Shown here in pieces: positions 26,426-35,812 of a stretch of 64,000 bases of DNA. The DNA lies in assembly GCA_902613795.1 (NCBI GenBank), contig CACMIP010000001.1, positions 106,087 to 170,086 of the forward strand. Reading direction: 5' to 3'. The notes beneath the pieces are model-generated. The model was not told the DNA's origin. It saw nothing but the letters and a program-made list of their open reading frames with translations, and did not search any database. The stretch's first letter is position 1. Each line of letters begins with the position of its first letter. Made by a program: the position numbers and the translations under genes. Source of the stretch: an uncultured OCS116 cluster bacterium. Its GTDB lineage: Bacteria > Pseudomonadota > Alphaproteobacteria > Rhizobiales > TMED25.

Positions 26426-27750
26426 ATGACATAGGGATTATCACCCTTCCGAAAGTGAATTCTAAGTGGCGATAAATTGTACCCAAAGGCATTTCTGAGT
26501 TCATTAATTAAATACTTACGGTAAGAACCTGGAATAGAGTCTGGTGCGGATGAAAATATAATAAATGTTGGGGGCTTTACTGATGCTTGAGTTATATATC
26601 TCAGCTTTACCCTTCGTCCAGCTCTAGCCGGTGGTTGATGCTTTTGAACAGCTTCATTTAGCCACATGTTCAGCTTCGCCGTTGTAGTTCTCTTTGTCCA
26701 TTCTTCGTATAGAAGGATGACTCTTTCCATCATTTCTTTTGTGCCCTTTCCTTTAAGTGATGACACTTTAAGAATATTTTTTTTATCAAGCTGAATTAAA
26801 TTAGTAGAAAAGATCTTACCGATCTCAAGATCAAACTGTGCCCTATCTTTTACTAAATCTATCTTATTAAAGACAACTAAGAGAGCTCTTCCTTCTGTCA
26901 AAACATGATCAGCAAGCCTCAAATCCTGTTTGTCAATGAAATCAATAGCATCAATCAGTAATATTACAATATCGGAATACTTAATTGTCTTTATAGAGTC
27001 AAAATAAGCAAGCATCTCAGTATCTTGATACACCCGGGATTTTCTTCGAAGGCCTGCGGTATCAATAAGTCTAATTTTTTTATCACTCCATTCCCAATCC
27101 GTTGAAATCGAGTCCCTTGTTATTCCAGCAATATCACCTGTCAGCATTCTGTCGTGTCCAATAAGAGAATTTAATAATGTAGATTTACCAACATTCGGCT
27201 TTCCTATTATGGCGAGATTTATTGCATCTTCATCATTATTTTCATTAACCTGATTTGATGGTATGGCTTCCACTATTTTATCTATTAAGCTACCTATGCC
27301 AATATTGTGTTCGGCTGATATGGCAAGAGGCTCACCAAAGCCAAGCTCAAAAAATTCATAGATATTTAACCTTGAGGCACCGCGTTCGCATTTATTGACT
27401 ATGGTGCGTGTTAAGATACCAGATTTTCTTAAATAATGAGCAAATTCAATATCTTTTGTTGTTAATCCTGATTTTGCATCAACAACAAATAGGCATAAGT
27501 CTGAGTCTTTTATAACTTTTAAAGCGTTATCTTCGACAGACTGGGATAAGCTATCTGACGCTGACTCATAAACACCTGCTGTATCAACAAGAGAAAATTC
27601 TTGATCCTTTAGTATGATTATTTCCTCTCGAAAATCACGTGTTAACCCCGAAATATCCGATACTAAAGCTTTTTTTCTACCATACAATCTGTTAAATAAA
27701 GTAGATTTACCAACATTTGGTCTGCCTGCTAACACTATTCTTGGGATCAT
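26422..27750 (-). CDS. der: Ribosome biogenesis GTPase Der
   Basis: A 442-residue essential GTPase with two tandem G domains and a C-terminal KH-like domain, needed for assembly of the large subunit. First P-loop GRPNVGKSTLF (about 8) with DTAG and NKCE; second P-loop GKPNVGKSTLL (about 187) with DTAGLRRKSR and NKID. The C terminus holds LRYITQASVKPPTFIIF, the KH-like fold. It follows bamB nine bases downstream, matching the yfgM-bamB-der order known from Escherichia coli. Confidence 0.96.
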   Translation of the reverse strand: MIPRIVLAGRPNVGKSTLFNRLYGRKKALVSDISGLTRDFREEIIILKDQEFSLVDTAGVYESASDSLSQSVEDNALKVIKDSDLCLFVVDAKSGLTTKDIEFAHYLRKSGILTRTIVNKCERGASRLNIYEFFELGFGEPLAISAEHNIGIGSLIDKIVEAIPSNQVNENNDEDAINLAIIGKPNVGKSTLLNSLIGHDRMLTGDIAGITRDSISTDWEWSDKKIRLIDTAGLRRKSRVYQDTEMLAYFDSIKTIKYSDIVILLIDAIDFIDKQDLRLADHVLTEGRALLVVFNKIDLVKDRAQFDLEIGKIFSTNLIQLDKKNILKVSSLKGKGTKEMMERVILLYEEWTKRTTTAKLNMWLNEAVQKHQPPARAGRRVKLRYITQASVKPPTFIIFSSAPDSIPGSYRKYLINELRNAFGYNLSPLRIHFRKGDNPYVI

Positions 27751-27759
27751 GATAATTCT

Positions 27760-29085
27760 TCATCTGTATGATATTAATTCACCGTCATTAGATATAACAT
27801 ATAAATTTTTATTTACAATAATGGGAGGTATTGTAGATCCTTCTATTTTATTTTTCAAAATATCAGTCAATTTACCTGTTTTTGGGTCATGCACAATCAG
27901 ATCGCCTGATGATAAAAATAAATAGAGCATATTTTGGAGTATTTGCATTGATATAATTTTGTTATCATTCTTAAACTCATAATTTGAGTTTATATCTTCT
28001 ACCCATAGAACATCTCCACTCTGAGTATCGATGGCAAAAAGTATATTATCATTAGACACAATAAATAAGTAATTATTTGAAGCTACTGGTGTAATTGAAG
28101 ATGAGATTGGTAATTCCCACATACGAAATCCATTATTTACGTTATTAGCAATAAGCCTCCCTTGAAAACCTACCGTTAGCAATAAATTTTCATAAATGAT
28201 AGGGCTGGCAGTTATATCCTTAATTTGAGAGAGGGAGTTTTTGATATTTTTCCTATTCACCGAGTCTGCCCACAATCTGTTTCCATTATTTTTTTTAAAT
28301 ACGAAAATCTCACCAGATTTGTACGGAACAATTATTTTGTCTTCGAATAAAGCCATATTACTAGCTTGCACTAACCCTGCTGTGTCAGAAAACCATGAGT
28401 ACTCCCATTTCTTGTCTCCTGATTGTATGTCGAATGCATTTATCTTATTATCCACGCTTAACACAAATACCATGGAGTTATCTGCTATTGGCGCAGCCCT
28501 TACAGGAGAACTGACCATATCTTTCCAGAGAATATCTCCGTTGTAAGGGTCAAGGGCATATAATTCACCAAAGCCATTTGTAAAAAATATTATTCCAGAG
28601 TTTGCAAATAAACCACCACCAAAACCAATTTTAGGATCCTCTCCTTCAGGAAATAATGATTTACTCCAGTTAATAGTACCATTATCTGGATTTACTGATG
28701 AAATAGTATTCTCTGTATCGACAACAAATAAAGTATCACCAATATAGATTGGCGACACAGAAGAAAGGTTGAGTTTGCCTGAACCTTTGCCAATATTTAC
28801 TGACCATTTTTTTATAAACTCCTCTGAAAACGCAATATTATTTTTATTGTTTGTCGTTTCCCTTTCAGAAGAAATCCAACGCTTCGTTACGAGAGGCTTC
28901 GATAATTGTATTGTATCAAAACTTTCGGCTAATTTTATATTGGCTGAACCCATCAATATATTTTCTCTATCCCCAGGGAGAATATATTCTTTTCCCCTGA
29001 TGACGCTCTCACAAGCAGACAGGTTAATAATTATAAGAAATAATAATAATCTAGATATGTATATTTTAGCTATATTTAATTGCAC
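27760..29085 (-). CDS. bamB: Outer-membrane assembly lipoprotein BamB-like
   Basis: A 441-residue lipoprotein with a signal peptide ending in the lipobox LSAC (Cys near residue 25). The rest is a beta-propeller of PQQ-like repeats, seen as recurring blocks such as VNPDNGTINWSK, LDPYNGDILWKD, FDIQSGDKKWEY, NNVNNGFRMWEL and IDTQSGDVLWVED. BamB helps the BAM complex insert beta-barrel proteins, among them LptD and porins. Position between der and a YfgM-like gene supports the assignment. It is about 50 residues longer than the enterobacterial protein. Confidence 0.9.
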   Translation of the reverse strand: MQLNIAKIYISRLLLFLIIINLSACESVIRGKEYILPGDRENILMGSANIKLAESFDTIQLSKPLVTKRWISSERETTNNKNNIAFSEEFIKKWSVNIGKGSGKLNLSSVSPIYIGDTLFVVDTENTISSVNPDNGTINWSKSLFPEGEDPKIGFGGGLFANSGIIFFTNGFGELYALDPYNGDILWKDMVSSPVRAAPIADNSMVFVLSVDNKINAFDIQSGDKKWEYSWFSDTAGLVQASNMALFEDKIIVPYKSGEIFVFKKNNGNRLWADSVNRKNIKNSLSQIKDITASPIIYENLLLTVGFQGRLIANNVNNGFRMWELPISSSITPVASNNYLFIVSNDNILFAIDTQSGDVLWVEDINSNYEFKNDNKIISMQILQNMLYLFLSSGDLIVHDPKTGKLTDILKNKIEGSTIPPIIVNKNLYVISNDGELISYR

Positions 29086-29095
29086 AATATATATT

Positions 29096-29740
29096 TTATT
29101 TTGAATCCATGACTCTCAGCATCATCTGAGCTCTATCAAACATGCCATTTGTAGTTTTTTCACTTTTTATAATGATATTTAGATATTCTATACCTCTTTC
29201 ATATAAGCCGTGTTTGTATGCGCTCATTGCCAATACTTCATACGCAAATAATGAGAGAGGGTTGTCACTTTCTAGTATTAAAGACAGATCCTCCTGAATT
29301 TGATCAAATGAGACGTTATCGACATTCAGATAAGAAAGTTTTAGCTTTGCTAGATCTCTAATAAGACTATTCTCAGCTTTTTTAACGAGATCCAAATATG
29401 TTTCTCTTGCATCATCGAGTTTATTTTGAGAAATGAAGTTATCAGATTTCAATAGCAAGGCATATGTTTTATAATCACTTGTTCCGCTCTCAAGTAATTC
29501 ATCAATATAATCATTTATTAACTGAGTCTCATCACCCGAAGCACTCTCAACAATTTGTGATAATATTAAGCCCGACTTTTCAGATTTGCTCTGTGAGTAA
29601 TATTGATATGCCTCAGAAACAATTAAGACTGAGGAAATTACGATAACCGCTACATATATTGAATTTTTATATGTGGCCCAGAGAGATTTTAGCCGATCCT
29701 GCCTTAGATCATCATCAATTTCATTAAATAAGTTCGACAT
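29096..29740 (-). CDS. YfgM-like TPR membrane protein
   Basis: I place the start at ATG 29740-29738 (MSNLFNEIDDDLRQDRLKSLW), with GGTGAT nine bases upstream; the frame stays open 57 bases further back but lacks a family-like N terminus there. The 214-residue product has a short cytoplasmic start, one transmembrane segment (about 27-47) and a periplasmic helical region with weak TPR-like repeats. Such proteins sit beside bamB and der in many proteobacteria; E. coli YfgM is a periplasmic chaperone-like partner of the Sec translocon. Function here is inferred from position and topology. Confidence 0.75.
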   Translation of the reverse strand: MSNLFNEIDDDLRQDRLKSLWATYKNSIYVAVIVISSVLIVSEAYQYYSQSKSEKSGLILSQIVESASGDETQLINDYIDELLESGTSDYKTYALLLKSDNFISQNKLDDARETYLDLVKKAENSLIRDLAKLKLSYLNVDNVSFDQIQEDLSLILESDNPLSLFAYEVLAMSAYKHGLYERGIEYLNIIIKSEKTTNGMFDRAQMMLRVMDSK

Positions 29741-29812
29741 TTTATCACCAACAATAGACAACGAATTATTTATAACTATTTTTTTAGTTGTTTCCAATCA
29801 AAATCATTCCAA

Positions 29813-30496
29813 TCATGGAAAATATTGAATCTTACTTTTGTCATTAATCCACTCATCATATTTTTTCATCGTGACTTTAAACGCGTGAGAATCAATGAAA
29901 CCTTGAAGAGATTTCTTCACTTTTTCGAGTTTAAAATGCTCTTCGAACCAAAGAGGGTCAGCAATCATAAATTGCCGAACTAAAGGCAGTATACATAATT
30001 CATACACTGATACTTTATTTCCATAAATAAACCCACTCTCGGTAATTTTATCATCTATTAGCTTCAAGATCTCGTATGCTGAATCTCTGTGTTTCTGTCT
30101 TTGTGTAACGTCATACCTACTTGAATATTTATACCTATCAAGATGAAATTTAAATTTGTTATCAAATAAGCTTATGAAATAATCAACGTCTTCGTTTTTA
30201 TCATTAAGTGGAATTAATAGCCCACCAGGGTCACTTTGACCTAGAAACCATTTCACAATATCAAAGCTTTCTTCAATAACCAAGAGATCTTCTTTTAATA
30301 ACACTGGAACAGTTGCCTTAGGCGACGCCAAAATAAATTCTGGTGGCTTATTTTTTAGAGATATTTCACGAATTTGGCACTTGATTGTCGAATAATATAT
30401 AGACAATCTTGCCCTTATGGCAAACGGACATCTTCTAAATGAGTATAATACTAACTCTCTATTTATTTTGTCTTGGCTCGAGTGCTTCTCTTTCAT
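29813..30496 (-). CDS. Glutathione S-transferase-like protein
   Basis: A 227-residue protein with a thioredoxin-fold N-terminal domain and a helical C-terminal domain. LYSFRRCPFAIRARL near residue 17 carries a Cys-Pro active-site motif like that of Omega/glutaredoxin-type GSTs. ATVPVLL with its cis-Pro and VIEESFDIVKWF supply the glutathione-binding Pro and Glu-Ser. Substrate is unknown. The start lies inside the end of trhO (38-base overlap), so the two are translated from one message. A cysteine active site suggests thiol transfer or reduction more than detoxifying conjugation. Confidence 0.75.
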   Translation of the reverse strand: MKEKHSSQDKINRELVLYSFRRCPFAIRARLSIYYSTIKCQIREISLKNKPPEFILASPKATVPVLLKEDLLVIEESFDIVKWFLGQSDPGGLLIPLNDKNEDVDYFISLFDNKFKFHLDRYKYSSRYDVTQRQKHRDSAYEILKLIDDKITESGFIYGNKVSVYELCILPLVRQFMIADPLWFEEHFKLEKVKKSLQGFIDSHAFKVTMKKYDEWINDKSKIQYFP

Positions 30497-31379
30497 GCTT
30501 CAGCTTGAGTTGTAATTTTCGTTCCTTAAATCTTTTCATACTTTTTTGTGTTTGGTTATCGTGGCAGTGAGGACATGATATTTCTTTTACATAATGCTCA
30601 CTTAATCTATCTTCTTCAGATAAAGGCATCCTGCATGCATGACACATGTTATACTGACCCTTTTCAAGCCCATGCTCGAGTGAAACTCTGTAGTCAAATA
30701 CAAAACATTCACCTCTCCATTTTGAATGATCTTTGGATTTATGCTCAAGATATTTTAAAATACCTCCATTCAGCTGATAGACATTTTTGTAACCTTTACC
30801 CAATAAATAGGATGAGGCTTTCTCGCATCTTATTCCTCCAGTACAATACATTGCGATTTTTTTATTTTTTGACTTGCTTAGATTTTTTTCTGCCCAATCG
30901 GGGAAATCCCTAAAAGATTTTGTATTTGCGAAACTTGCCCCGATGAAGGATCCAATTGAGTGTTCGTATGTATTCCTGGTATCGACAACAATTACATCCC
31001 TGTCGTCAAGTAACTTGTCCCAATCGTCAGGTTGAAGAAGCTTTCCTGTAAGTTCATGTGGATTAACACCAAGCTTTCCCATCGTAACAATCTCTTTTTT
31101 TAATCTGACTCTCATCTTACGAAAAGTTTTTCCAAACGCTTTTGAGTATTTGATTTGCAAATCCGAAAAATTATCTAATGACTTTACGTATGTCATTACA
31201 TTTTTTACGCTCATTTCGTCACCTGATATGGATCCATTAATACCCTCAGAGGCCAGCAAAATGGTTCCGAGAACTTTATTTTTTTCGCAAATTTTTTGAA
31301 TAATGCCCCTAAATGACTTGTAATCGGCCCATGGACTGAACTTATAAAATGATGCAACAATATTATTATTTGATATCAT
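30459..31379 (-). CDS. trhO: tRNA uridine(34) hydroxylase TrhO
   Basis: A 306-residue rhodanese-domain protein formerly called YceA. An N-terminal acylphosphatase-like domain (about 1-95) precedes a rhodanese domain with active-site CTGGIRCEKA near residue 180. The C-terminal part has zinc-type pairs CHAC and CPHCH. TrhO makes 5-hydroxyuridine at tRNA position 34 using oxygen. DVIVVDTRNTYEHSIGSFIGA is also a family signature. It is the first gene of a pair with the GST-like protein, and an FMN dehydrogenase lies ten bases upstream. Confidence 0.9.
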   Translation of the reverse strand: MISNNNIVASFYKFSPWADYKSFRGIIQKICEKNKVLGTILLASEGINGSISGDEMSVKNVMTYVKSLDNFSDLQIKYSKAFGKTFRKMRVRLKKEIVTMGKLGVNPHELTGKLLQPDDWDKLLDDRDVIVVDTRNTYEHSIGSFIGASFANTKSFRDFPDWAEKNLSKSKNKKIAMYCTGGIRCEKASSYLLGKGYKNVYQLNGGILKYLEHKSKDHSKWRGECFVFDYRVSLEHGLEKGQYNMCHACRMPLSEEDRLSEHYVKEISCPHCHDNQTQKSMKRFKERKLQLKLKHEREALEPRQNK

Positions 31380-31389
31380 AGAGTATCCT

Positions 31390-32544
31390 CTATCTAAATC
31401 TTATGTTAGCCTTATTCAAATCAGAAATTTTATTACATCCCATCAACTTCATATCTCTAATAATTTCATCTCTCATAAGAGTTATTGCCTTCTTCACCCC
31501 GCTTGAGCCAGCGCCAGCGAGTGAATAAAGATAGAATCTTCCGCCAGAGCATGCGTTTGCTCCCAAAGAAAGAGCTTTTAATACATGGGTACCTCTTCTA
31601 ATTCCTCCATCACAAATTATCTCAATTTGCCCACCGACAGCACTTACAATTTCTTCCAATTGATCAAATGGTGACCGTGATCCATCCAGTTGTCTGCCTC
31701 CGTGGTTTGAGAGCATTATCGCAGTAGCGCCAACATCGATAGCCTTTTTTGCATCATCCGCAGACATTATTCCTTTCAAACAAAGTGGTTTTGGCCATAT
31801 TTTTCTTATTTCTTCAATTTTTTTCCAACTTAATTCCTGATCTAACATATTTGTAAAATAATCTCCAACCGAGATTGCAATTTTTGTCCCTTCACTTAAA
31901 TGGGAGTCTAACTGAGGTAATGAGAATTTCTCTCTAAATAGGTAGTTAAAACTCCACGTTGGTGAAAGCATAAAACTCATGAGACTTGCAATGGTTAGCT
32001 TTGGTGGCGATGTAAAGCCTGTTCTCAGGTCCCGCTCCCTATTACCGCCCACAATAGTATCGACTGTTATAGCCAATGCATCAAAATCATGGTCAATACA
32101 TTTTTGAAGCATATCTTTATTGAGAGCCTTATCTTTATGTACATATAATTGAAACATCTTGGGGCACCTAAATTTCTTACCCACCTCCTCTATTCCAACC
32201 GTTGCAAGGGAAGATATTCCAAAATAAGTATTAAAATACTCAGCAGCTTCTCCAACAGCCCTCTCTCCCTCATAGTGAAACAACCTCTGGAGTGCAGTCG
32301 GTGATAAAAATATTGGTAGATCTATTTTTTTTCCTAATATTTCAATGGATATATCAACATCATTGACAGGTTTAAGTACGCTTGGTATTAGGTCGCATTG
32401 ATCAAATGATGCTGTATTGCGTGCATAGGTAAGCTCATCGTCGGCAGCGCCATCTATGTAATGAAAAACTGGAGACGGTAAATTTTGCTTGGCCAACATA
32501 CGAAAGTCATCGGTATTATAGCAATTTTTTAACTGTTTGAGCAT
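31390..32544 (-). CDS. FMN-dependent alpha-hydroxy acid dehydrogenase
   Basis: A 384-residue TIM-barrel flavoprotein of the LldD/glycolate oxidase family, which oxidises 2-hydroxy acids such as L-lactate to 2-keto acids. FHYIDGAADDELT near residue 27 and LSPTALQRL near 81 are family motifs. The active-site His is in LSNHGGRQLDGSRSP near residue 278, followed by ICDGGIRRGTHVLKALSLGA (FMN phosphate). L-lactate is the likeliest substrate, but the family cannot be divided by eye. A distantly related, GC-richer member lies at 44198-45418. Confidence 0.85.
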   Translation of the reverse strand: MLKQLKNCYNTDDFRMLAKQNLPSPVFHYIDGAADDELTYARNTASFDQCDLIPSVLKPVNDVDISIEILGKKIDLPIFLSPTALQRLFHYEGERAVGEAAEYFNTYFGISSLATVGIEEVGKKFRCPKMFQLYVHKDKALNKDMLQKCIDHDFDALAITVDTIVGGNRERDLRTGFTSPPKLTIASLMSFMLSPTWSFNYLFREKFSLPQLDSHLSEGTKIAISVGDYFTNMLDQELSWKKIEEIRKIWPKPLCLKGIMSADDAKKAIDVGATAIMLSNHGGRQLDGSRSPFDQLEEIVSAVGGQIEIICDGGIRRGTHVLKALSLGANACSGGRFYLYSLAGAGSSGVKKAITLMRDEIIRDMKLMGCNKISDLNKANIRFR

Positions 32545-32603
32545 ATTGAAATACTACAATCTATTATAGAAAACATCAAAATTATTATTTAACTTGTGAC
32601 AGC

Positions 32604-33215
32604 TTATACAAAGCTCGTAGCTTTTACCATGGCAAATGAAATAATAAAAAGAATAATACTTGTAATAATGTCAACCGATTTTAAGAGAACAATATTTTTT
32701 GATAATGAGGAGAATAACCTAGATAGAATTGCAACCCCATAAAAGAAGATTATGCTAGCTACCGTAGCGCCCAAAATATAGAAGATCTTTTCATCATAAC
32801 TATATTGCAAGGAAGCGCTCCCAATCAAAATGACTGTATCAAGATAAACATGTGGATTTAAAAGTGTGAAGGCAGACATTGCCATAATGCTCTTTTTAAA
32901 ACTTCTTTGAAGGTATACCTCCTCACTCACCCCATATGATAGAGACATAACATTCTTTATTCGATAAACGCCATAAAGCAGAAGACAAAGCGCTGATAAT
33001 ACCAAAAATAAGTCAATATAGAATTGGCTTACAATTAGAGACATGCCATAGACACCAGCTATAATAAGAACAAAATCTGATACTGTACAAAAACCTGCGA
33101 GGGAATAAACGTACTCATTTCTAACACCTTGACGAAATAAGTAGGTATTCTGGGCACCAATTACACAGTTCAGGGAAAAGCATAGTAAAAAGCCAGTTAT
33201 TATTGCGCTCATCAT
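32604..33215 (-). CDS. LysE/ArgO-type amino-acid exporter
   Basis: A 203-residue membrane protein with about six transmembrane segments. The N-terminal GFLLCFSLNCVIGAQNTYLFRQG matches the LysE/ArgO signature (S-x-IGAQN-x(4)RQG), and FTLLNPHVYLDTVILIGS near residue 115 holds the conserved Asn-Pro-x-x-Tyr-x-Asp. LysE/ArgO members export basic amino acids. The usual LysG/ArgP regulator is not adjacent. It ends three bases from msrQ on the same strand. Confidence 0.85.
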   Translation of the reverse strand: MMSAIITGFLLCFSLNCVIGAQNTYLFRQGVRNEYVYSLAGFCTVSDFVLIIAGVYGMSLIVSQFYIDLFLVLSALCLLLYGVYRIKNVMSLSYGVSEEVYLQRSFKKSIMAMSAFTLLNPHVYLDTVILIGSASLQYSYDEKIFYILGATVASIIFFYGVAILSRLFSSLSKNIVLLKSVDIITSIILFIISFAMVKATSFV

Positions 33216-33218
33216 AAA

Positions 33219-33857
33219 TTATAACCAATTGATTTTTCTAATTTTGAAAAAACGAAGTGATATAAGAACTATAATTATAATAAATGTAATTATCGCATCA
33301 TTTTGCAATGTTTTCTCCATCATCAGATAGTGTATACCGCCTAGGATAATTGCTGCATAAATCAGCTTATGTAATTTTGGCCAATATTTTCCTAATCTTT
33401 TCATGGAGTAATTGTTTGATGTAGCTGCTAGTGGTATCAATAATAAAAAACCCATCATACCAAAAACAATAAACGGCTTTCTTGTTAGTGACTCGACTAT
33501 CTCAACCCATCTTAACTGCATATCCAGAAGTAACCAAGTTGAAAAATGTAGAACAATATAAAAGAAACTCATCAAGCCAAAAGCTCTTCGAAATCTTATG
33601 AAATTAATCCCTGTTAATAATGAAAATGGCGTAATACACAGTGTTAATATTAGTATATAAATAGCTGTAACACCTAAACTTTTTTCAATAGATCTCATTG
33701 GATCTACACCTAATTGACCACTCAGTAAATCATAGGCAAGAAATAATAACGGTACTAATAGGCTTACATATATATGCCAAGATCTTAATCTTCTCACGGA
33801 CGCCCTCACAAGATCAAATAGGCTCCTTATATTCACTGTTTTAGTAGCTTTATACAT
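33219..33857 (-). CDS. msrQ: Heme-binding membrane subunit MsrQ
   Basis: A 212-residue integral membrane protein with six hydrophobic segments, of the ferric reductase-like YedZ family. Conserved histidines likely to bind heme lie in FYIVLHFSTWL (about 103) and in LHKLIYAAIILGGIHYL (about 163 and 176). MsrQ passes electrons from the quinone pool to MsrP, which reduces methionine sulfoxide in periplasmic proteins. It follows msrP with 17 bases between, the usual operon. Confidence 0.92.
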   Translation of the reverse strand: MYKATKTVNIRSLFDLVRASVRRLRSWHIYVSLLVPLLFLAYDLLSGQLGVDPMRSIEKSLGVTAIYILILTLCITPFSLLTGINFIRFRRAFGLMSFFYIVLHFSTWLLLDMQLRWVEIVESLTRKPFIVFGMMGFLLLIPLAATSNNYSMKRLGKYWPKLHKLIYAAIILGGIHYLMMEKTLQNDAIITFIIIIVLISLRFFKIRKINWL

Positions 33858-33874
33858 AATAATTATTCAGCTCT

Positions 33875-34804
33875 TTAATAATATCGGGATAAGTCCATGC
33901 CCTCGTATAACGGTGCAACCTCTTCATATCCATTAAAGAGTTCAGTGTCATATCTTTTTGTGAATAAATTTCCAAGATATCCCTCACCTTCCCCGCCAAT
34001 ATACCTCTCGCTTGCCTGAGACCATCTCGGGTGATGCACGGTTGGGTTCACATTTGAATAAAAACCATATTCTGCTGGATTTTGCTGATTCCATGATGAG
34101 ACTGGCTCCTCCCTTTGAAAAGAAATCCTGGTGATAGATTTGATTGATTTGAAACCATACTTCCAGGGCACAACAAGTCTCAAAGGTGCGCCATTTTGTT
34201 TTGGTAAAGGCTCGCCATAGACGCCAGTAGCCATTATAGTTAAAGGGTGCATTGCCTCATCCAATCTCAGTCCTTCTCTATAAGGCCAATTTAATATATT
34301 TGTCTCTTGCATGTGCATTTCTTGTGGTCTAAATAGCGTTTCAAATGATACGTACCTCGCCTCGTCTCTTACACCCAACTTATTCAGTAATTCAGATAAT
34401 TGGAAACCATTCCATGGTATAAGCATTGACCAACCCTCTACACATCTCAGGCTATAAGTACGCTGTATAATGCTCATTTCTCTAACTATTTCAGAAAAAT
34501 CATAGACTCCCGGATTATCAACTAAACCACTAATCTCAATTGGCCAAGGAGATGTTGTTAATTTGTGCGCATGTTTTGCTGGGTCAGTCTTATCAATCCC
34601 AAACTCATAGAAATTATTGTAATTTGTTATTTCTTCTAAAGTATTAATCTTGCGGTCAAACATTTCTTGAGCAAAAGCAGATGTAATGCTATTGGATGCG
34701 ACATAGGCAGTTAGCGCCAATCCGAGTTTTAATATTTTTCGCCTGTTATAGAATAAATGCTTTGGTGTGATATCATTCTGAGTTTTTTTAAATATATCTT
34801 TCAT
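33875..34804 (-). CDS. msrP: Protein-methionine-sulfoxide reductase MsrP
   Basis: A 309-residue molybdopterin enzyme (YedY family) exported by the Tat route: the N terminus has NRRKILKLGLAL as twin-arginine signal, with cleavage near AFAQ. The molybdenum-ligand cysteine is in SLRCVEGWSM near residue 122. Other family blocks are WPYREGLRLDEAMHPL and GVYGEPLPKQNGAPLRLVVPWKYGFKSIKSI. It repairs oxidised methionine in the periplasm with MsrQ. A palindrome lies in the gap before the divergent dapA-like gene. Confidence 0.95.
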   Translation of the reverse strand: MKDIFKKTQNDITPKHLFYNRRKILKLGLALTAYVASNSITSAFAQEMFDRKINTLEEITNYNNFYEFGIDKTDPAKHAHKLTTSPWPIEISGLVDNPGVYDFSEIVREMSIIQRTYSLRCVEGWSMLIPWNGFQLSELLNKLGVRDEARYVSFETLFRPQEMHMQETNILNWPYREGLRLDEAMHPLTIMATGVYGEPLPKQNGAPLRLVVPWKYGFKSIKSITRISFQREEPVSSWNQQNPAEYGFYSNVNPTVHHPRWSQASERYIGGEGEGYLGNLFTKRYDTELFNGYEEVAPLYEGMDLSRYY

Positions 34805-34838
34805 AATTTAAATATAGTCATTAAACGATAGAAAATTC

Positions 34839-34859
34839 AATATTCTAATCTAGAATATT
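34839..34859. promoter_or_regulatory. Perfect palindrome between msrP and dapA-like gene
   Basis: AATATTCTA at 34839-34847 and TAGAATATT at 34851-34859 are exact reverse complements separated by ATC. It lies 35 bases upstream of the msrP start and about 54 before the divergent aldolase gene, a natural place for an operator controlling either. Layout and centre equal those of 16965-16985 (15 of 21 positions identical). The regulator is unknown. Confidence 0.45.
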
Positions 34860-34912
34860 ATGCTAATTTGAAAGGGCATGCATTATTTTGATTACATTAC
34901 AGGAAATTGAGG

Positions 34913-35809
34913 ATGATAAAGGGACTCATCTCGCCAATTTTAAGTCCATTTGATGATAATCTTAACTTCAACCATGAGATGTATAAAGTTCTCGCCGAGG
35001 ATCTATTATCTTGTGGCTGTGCAGGACTTGCCCCCTTTGGTACAACAGGGGAAGCCCTATCATTAAGTAACGCAGAGAGAATTAATGCTCTGGAGTACCT
35101 GATAAAATCTGGAATACCTGAAAATAAACTTATTCCTGGCACTGGTCTATGTAATTTTCCTGATACGGTAAGTTTATGCCGTCATGCAATAGAGATGGGC
35201 TGCCATGGAGTAATGACGCTACCCGCATTTTACTACAAAGATGTAACTGATTCGGGTCTTTTTGAATATTTCAAGCGGCTAATTGAAGAGGTCAATCACC
35301 CAAATCTTAAATTATATCTATATCACATACCGCAAGTATCTGGCGTTGGTCTATCAATTGATCTTGTCACGAAATTAAAAAATTCATACCCGGATATCAT
35401 CGTTGGTATAAAGGATAGCTCAGGCAACTGGGATAATACAGCGCAACTGTTACAAATTGAAGGCCTCGTAGTTTATCCTGGAGCAGAATTACCAGTAATT
35501 GAGTCCATAAGGCTGGGTGGTCTGGGTTGTATATCGGCAACTGCAAATTTTAACTCAGAGAATATTGCACGGGTTATTAGTCTGTGCCATGAAAAGAAGT
35601 GGGGCGAGGCTGAAAGGCTTCATGTGGACGTGAAAAAAGTTCGACATCTGTTTCAAGATTATTCAGCAATACCTGCACAAAAGTCAATGCTAGCTATAAA
35701 ATATGATGATCCTCGATGGAGAAATATTCGACCACCGTTAAATCAAATATCAGAAGATAACGAAAAACAACTTATGATAAAGCTCAGAAAATTTGGCTTT
35801 AATATATAA
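34913..35809 (+). CDS. Dihydrodipicolinate synthase-family aldolase
   Basis: A 298-residue class I TIM-barrel lyase/aldolase of the DapA superfamily. I start it at ATG 34913 because AGGA at 34901-34904 is well spaced for it; a TTG two codons earlier is too close. GFGTTGEA-type motif PFGTTGEALSLS binds the carboxylate (near residue 42), Tyr in LYLYHIP (about 135) and the Schiff-base Lys in VGIKDSSGNW (about 163) are present. True DapA makes dihydrodipicolinate for lysine; homologues split 2-keto-3-deoxy sugar acids or N-acetylneuraminate. With an IlvD/Edd dehydratase 2 kb away, a sugar-acid role is possible. It converges on phrB with a three-base gap. Confidence 0.75.
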   Translation: MIKGLISPILSPFDDNLNFNHEMYKVLAEDLLSCGCAGLAPFGTTGEALSLSNAERINALEYLIKSGIPENKLIPGTGLCNFPDTVSLCRHAIEMGCHGVMTLPAFYYKDVTDSGLFEYFKRLIEEVNHPNLKLYLYHIPQVSGVGLSIDLVTKLKNSYPDIIVGIKDSSGNWDNTAQLLQIEGLVVYPGAELPVIESIRLGGLGCISATANFNSENIARVISLCHEKKWGEAERLHVDVKKVRHLFQDYSAIPAQKSMLAIKYDDPRWRNIRPPLNQISEDNEKQLMIKLRKFGFNI

Positions 35810-35812
35810 GTT

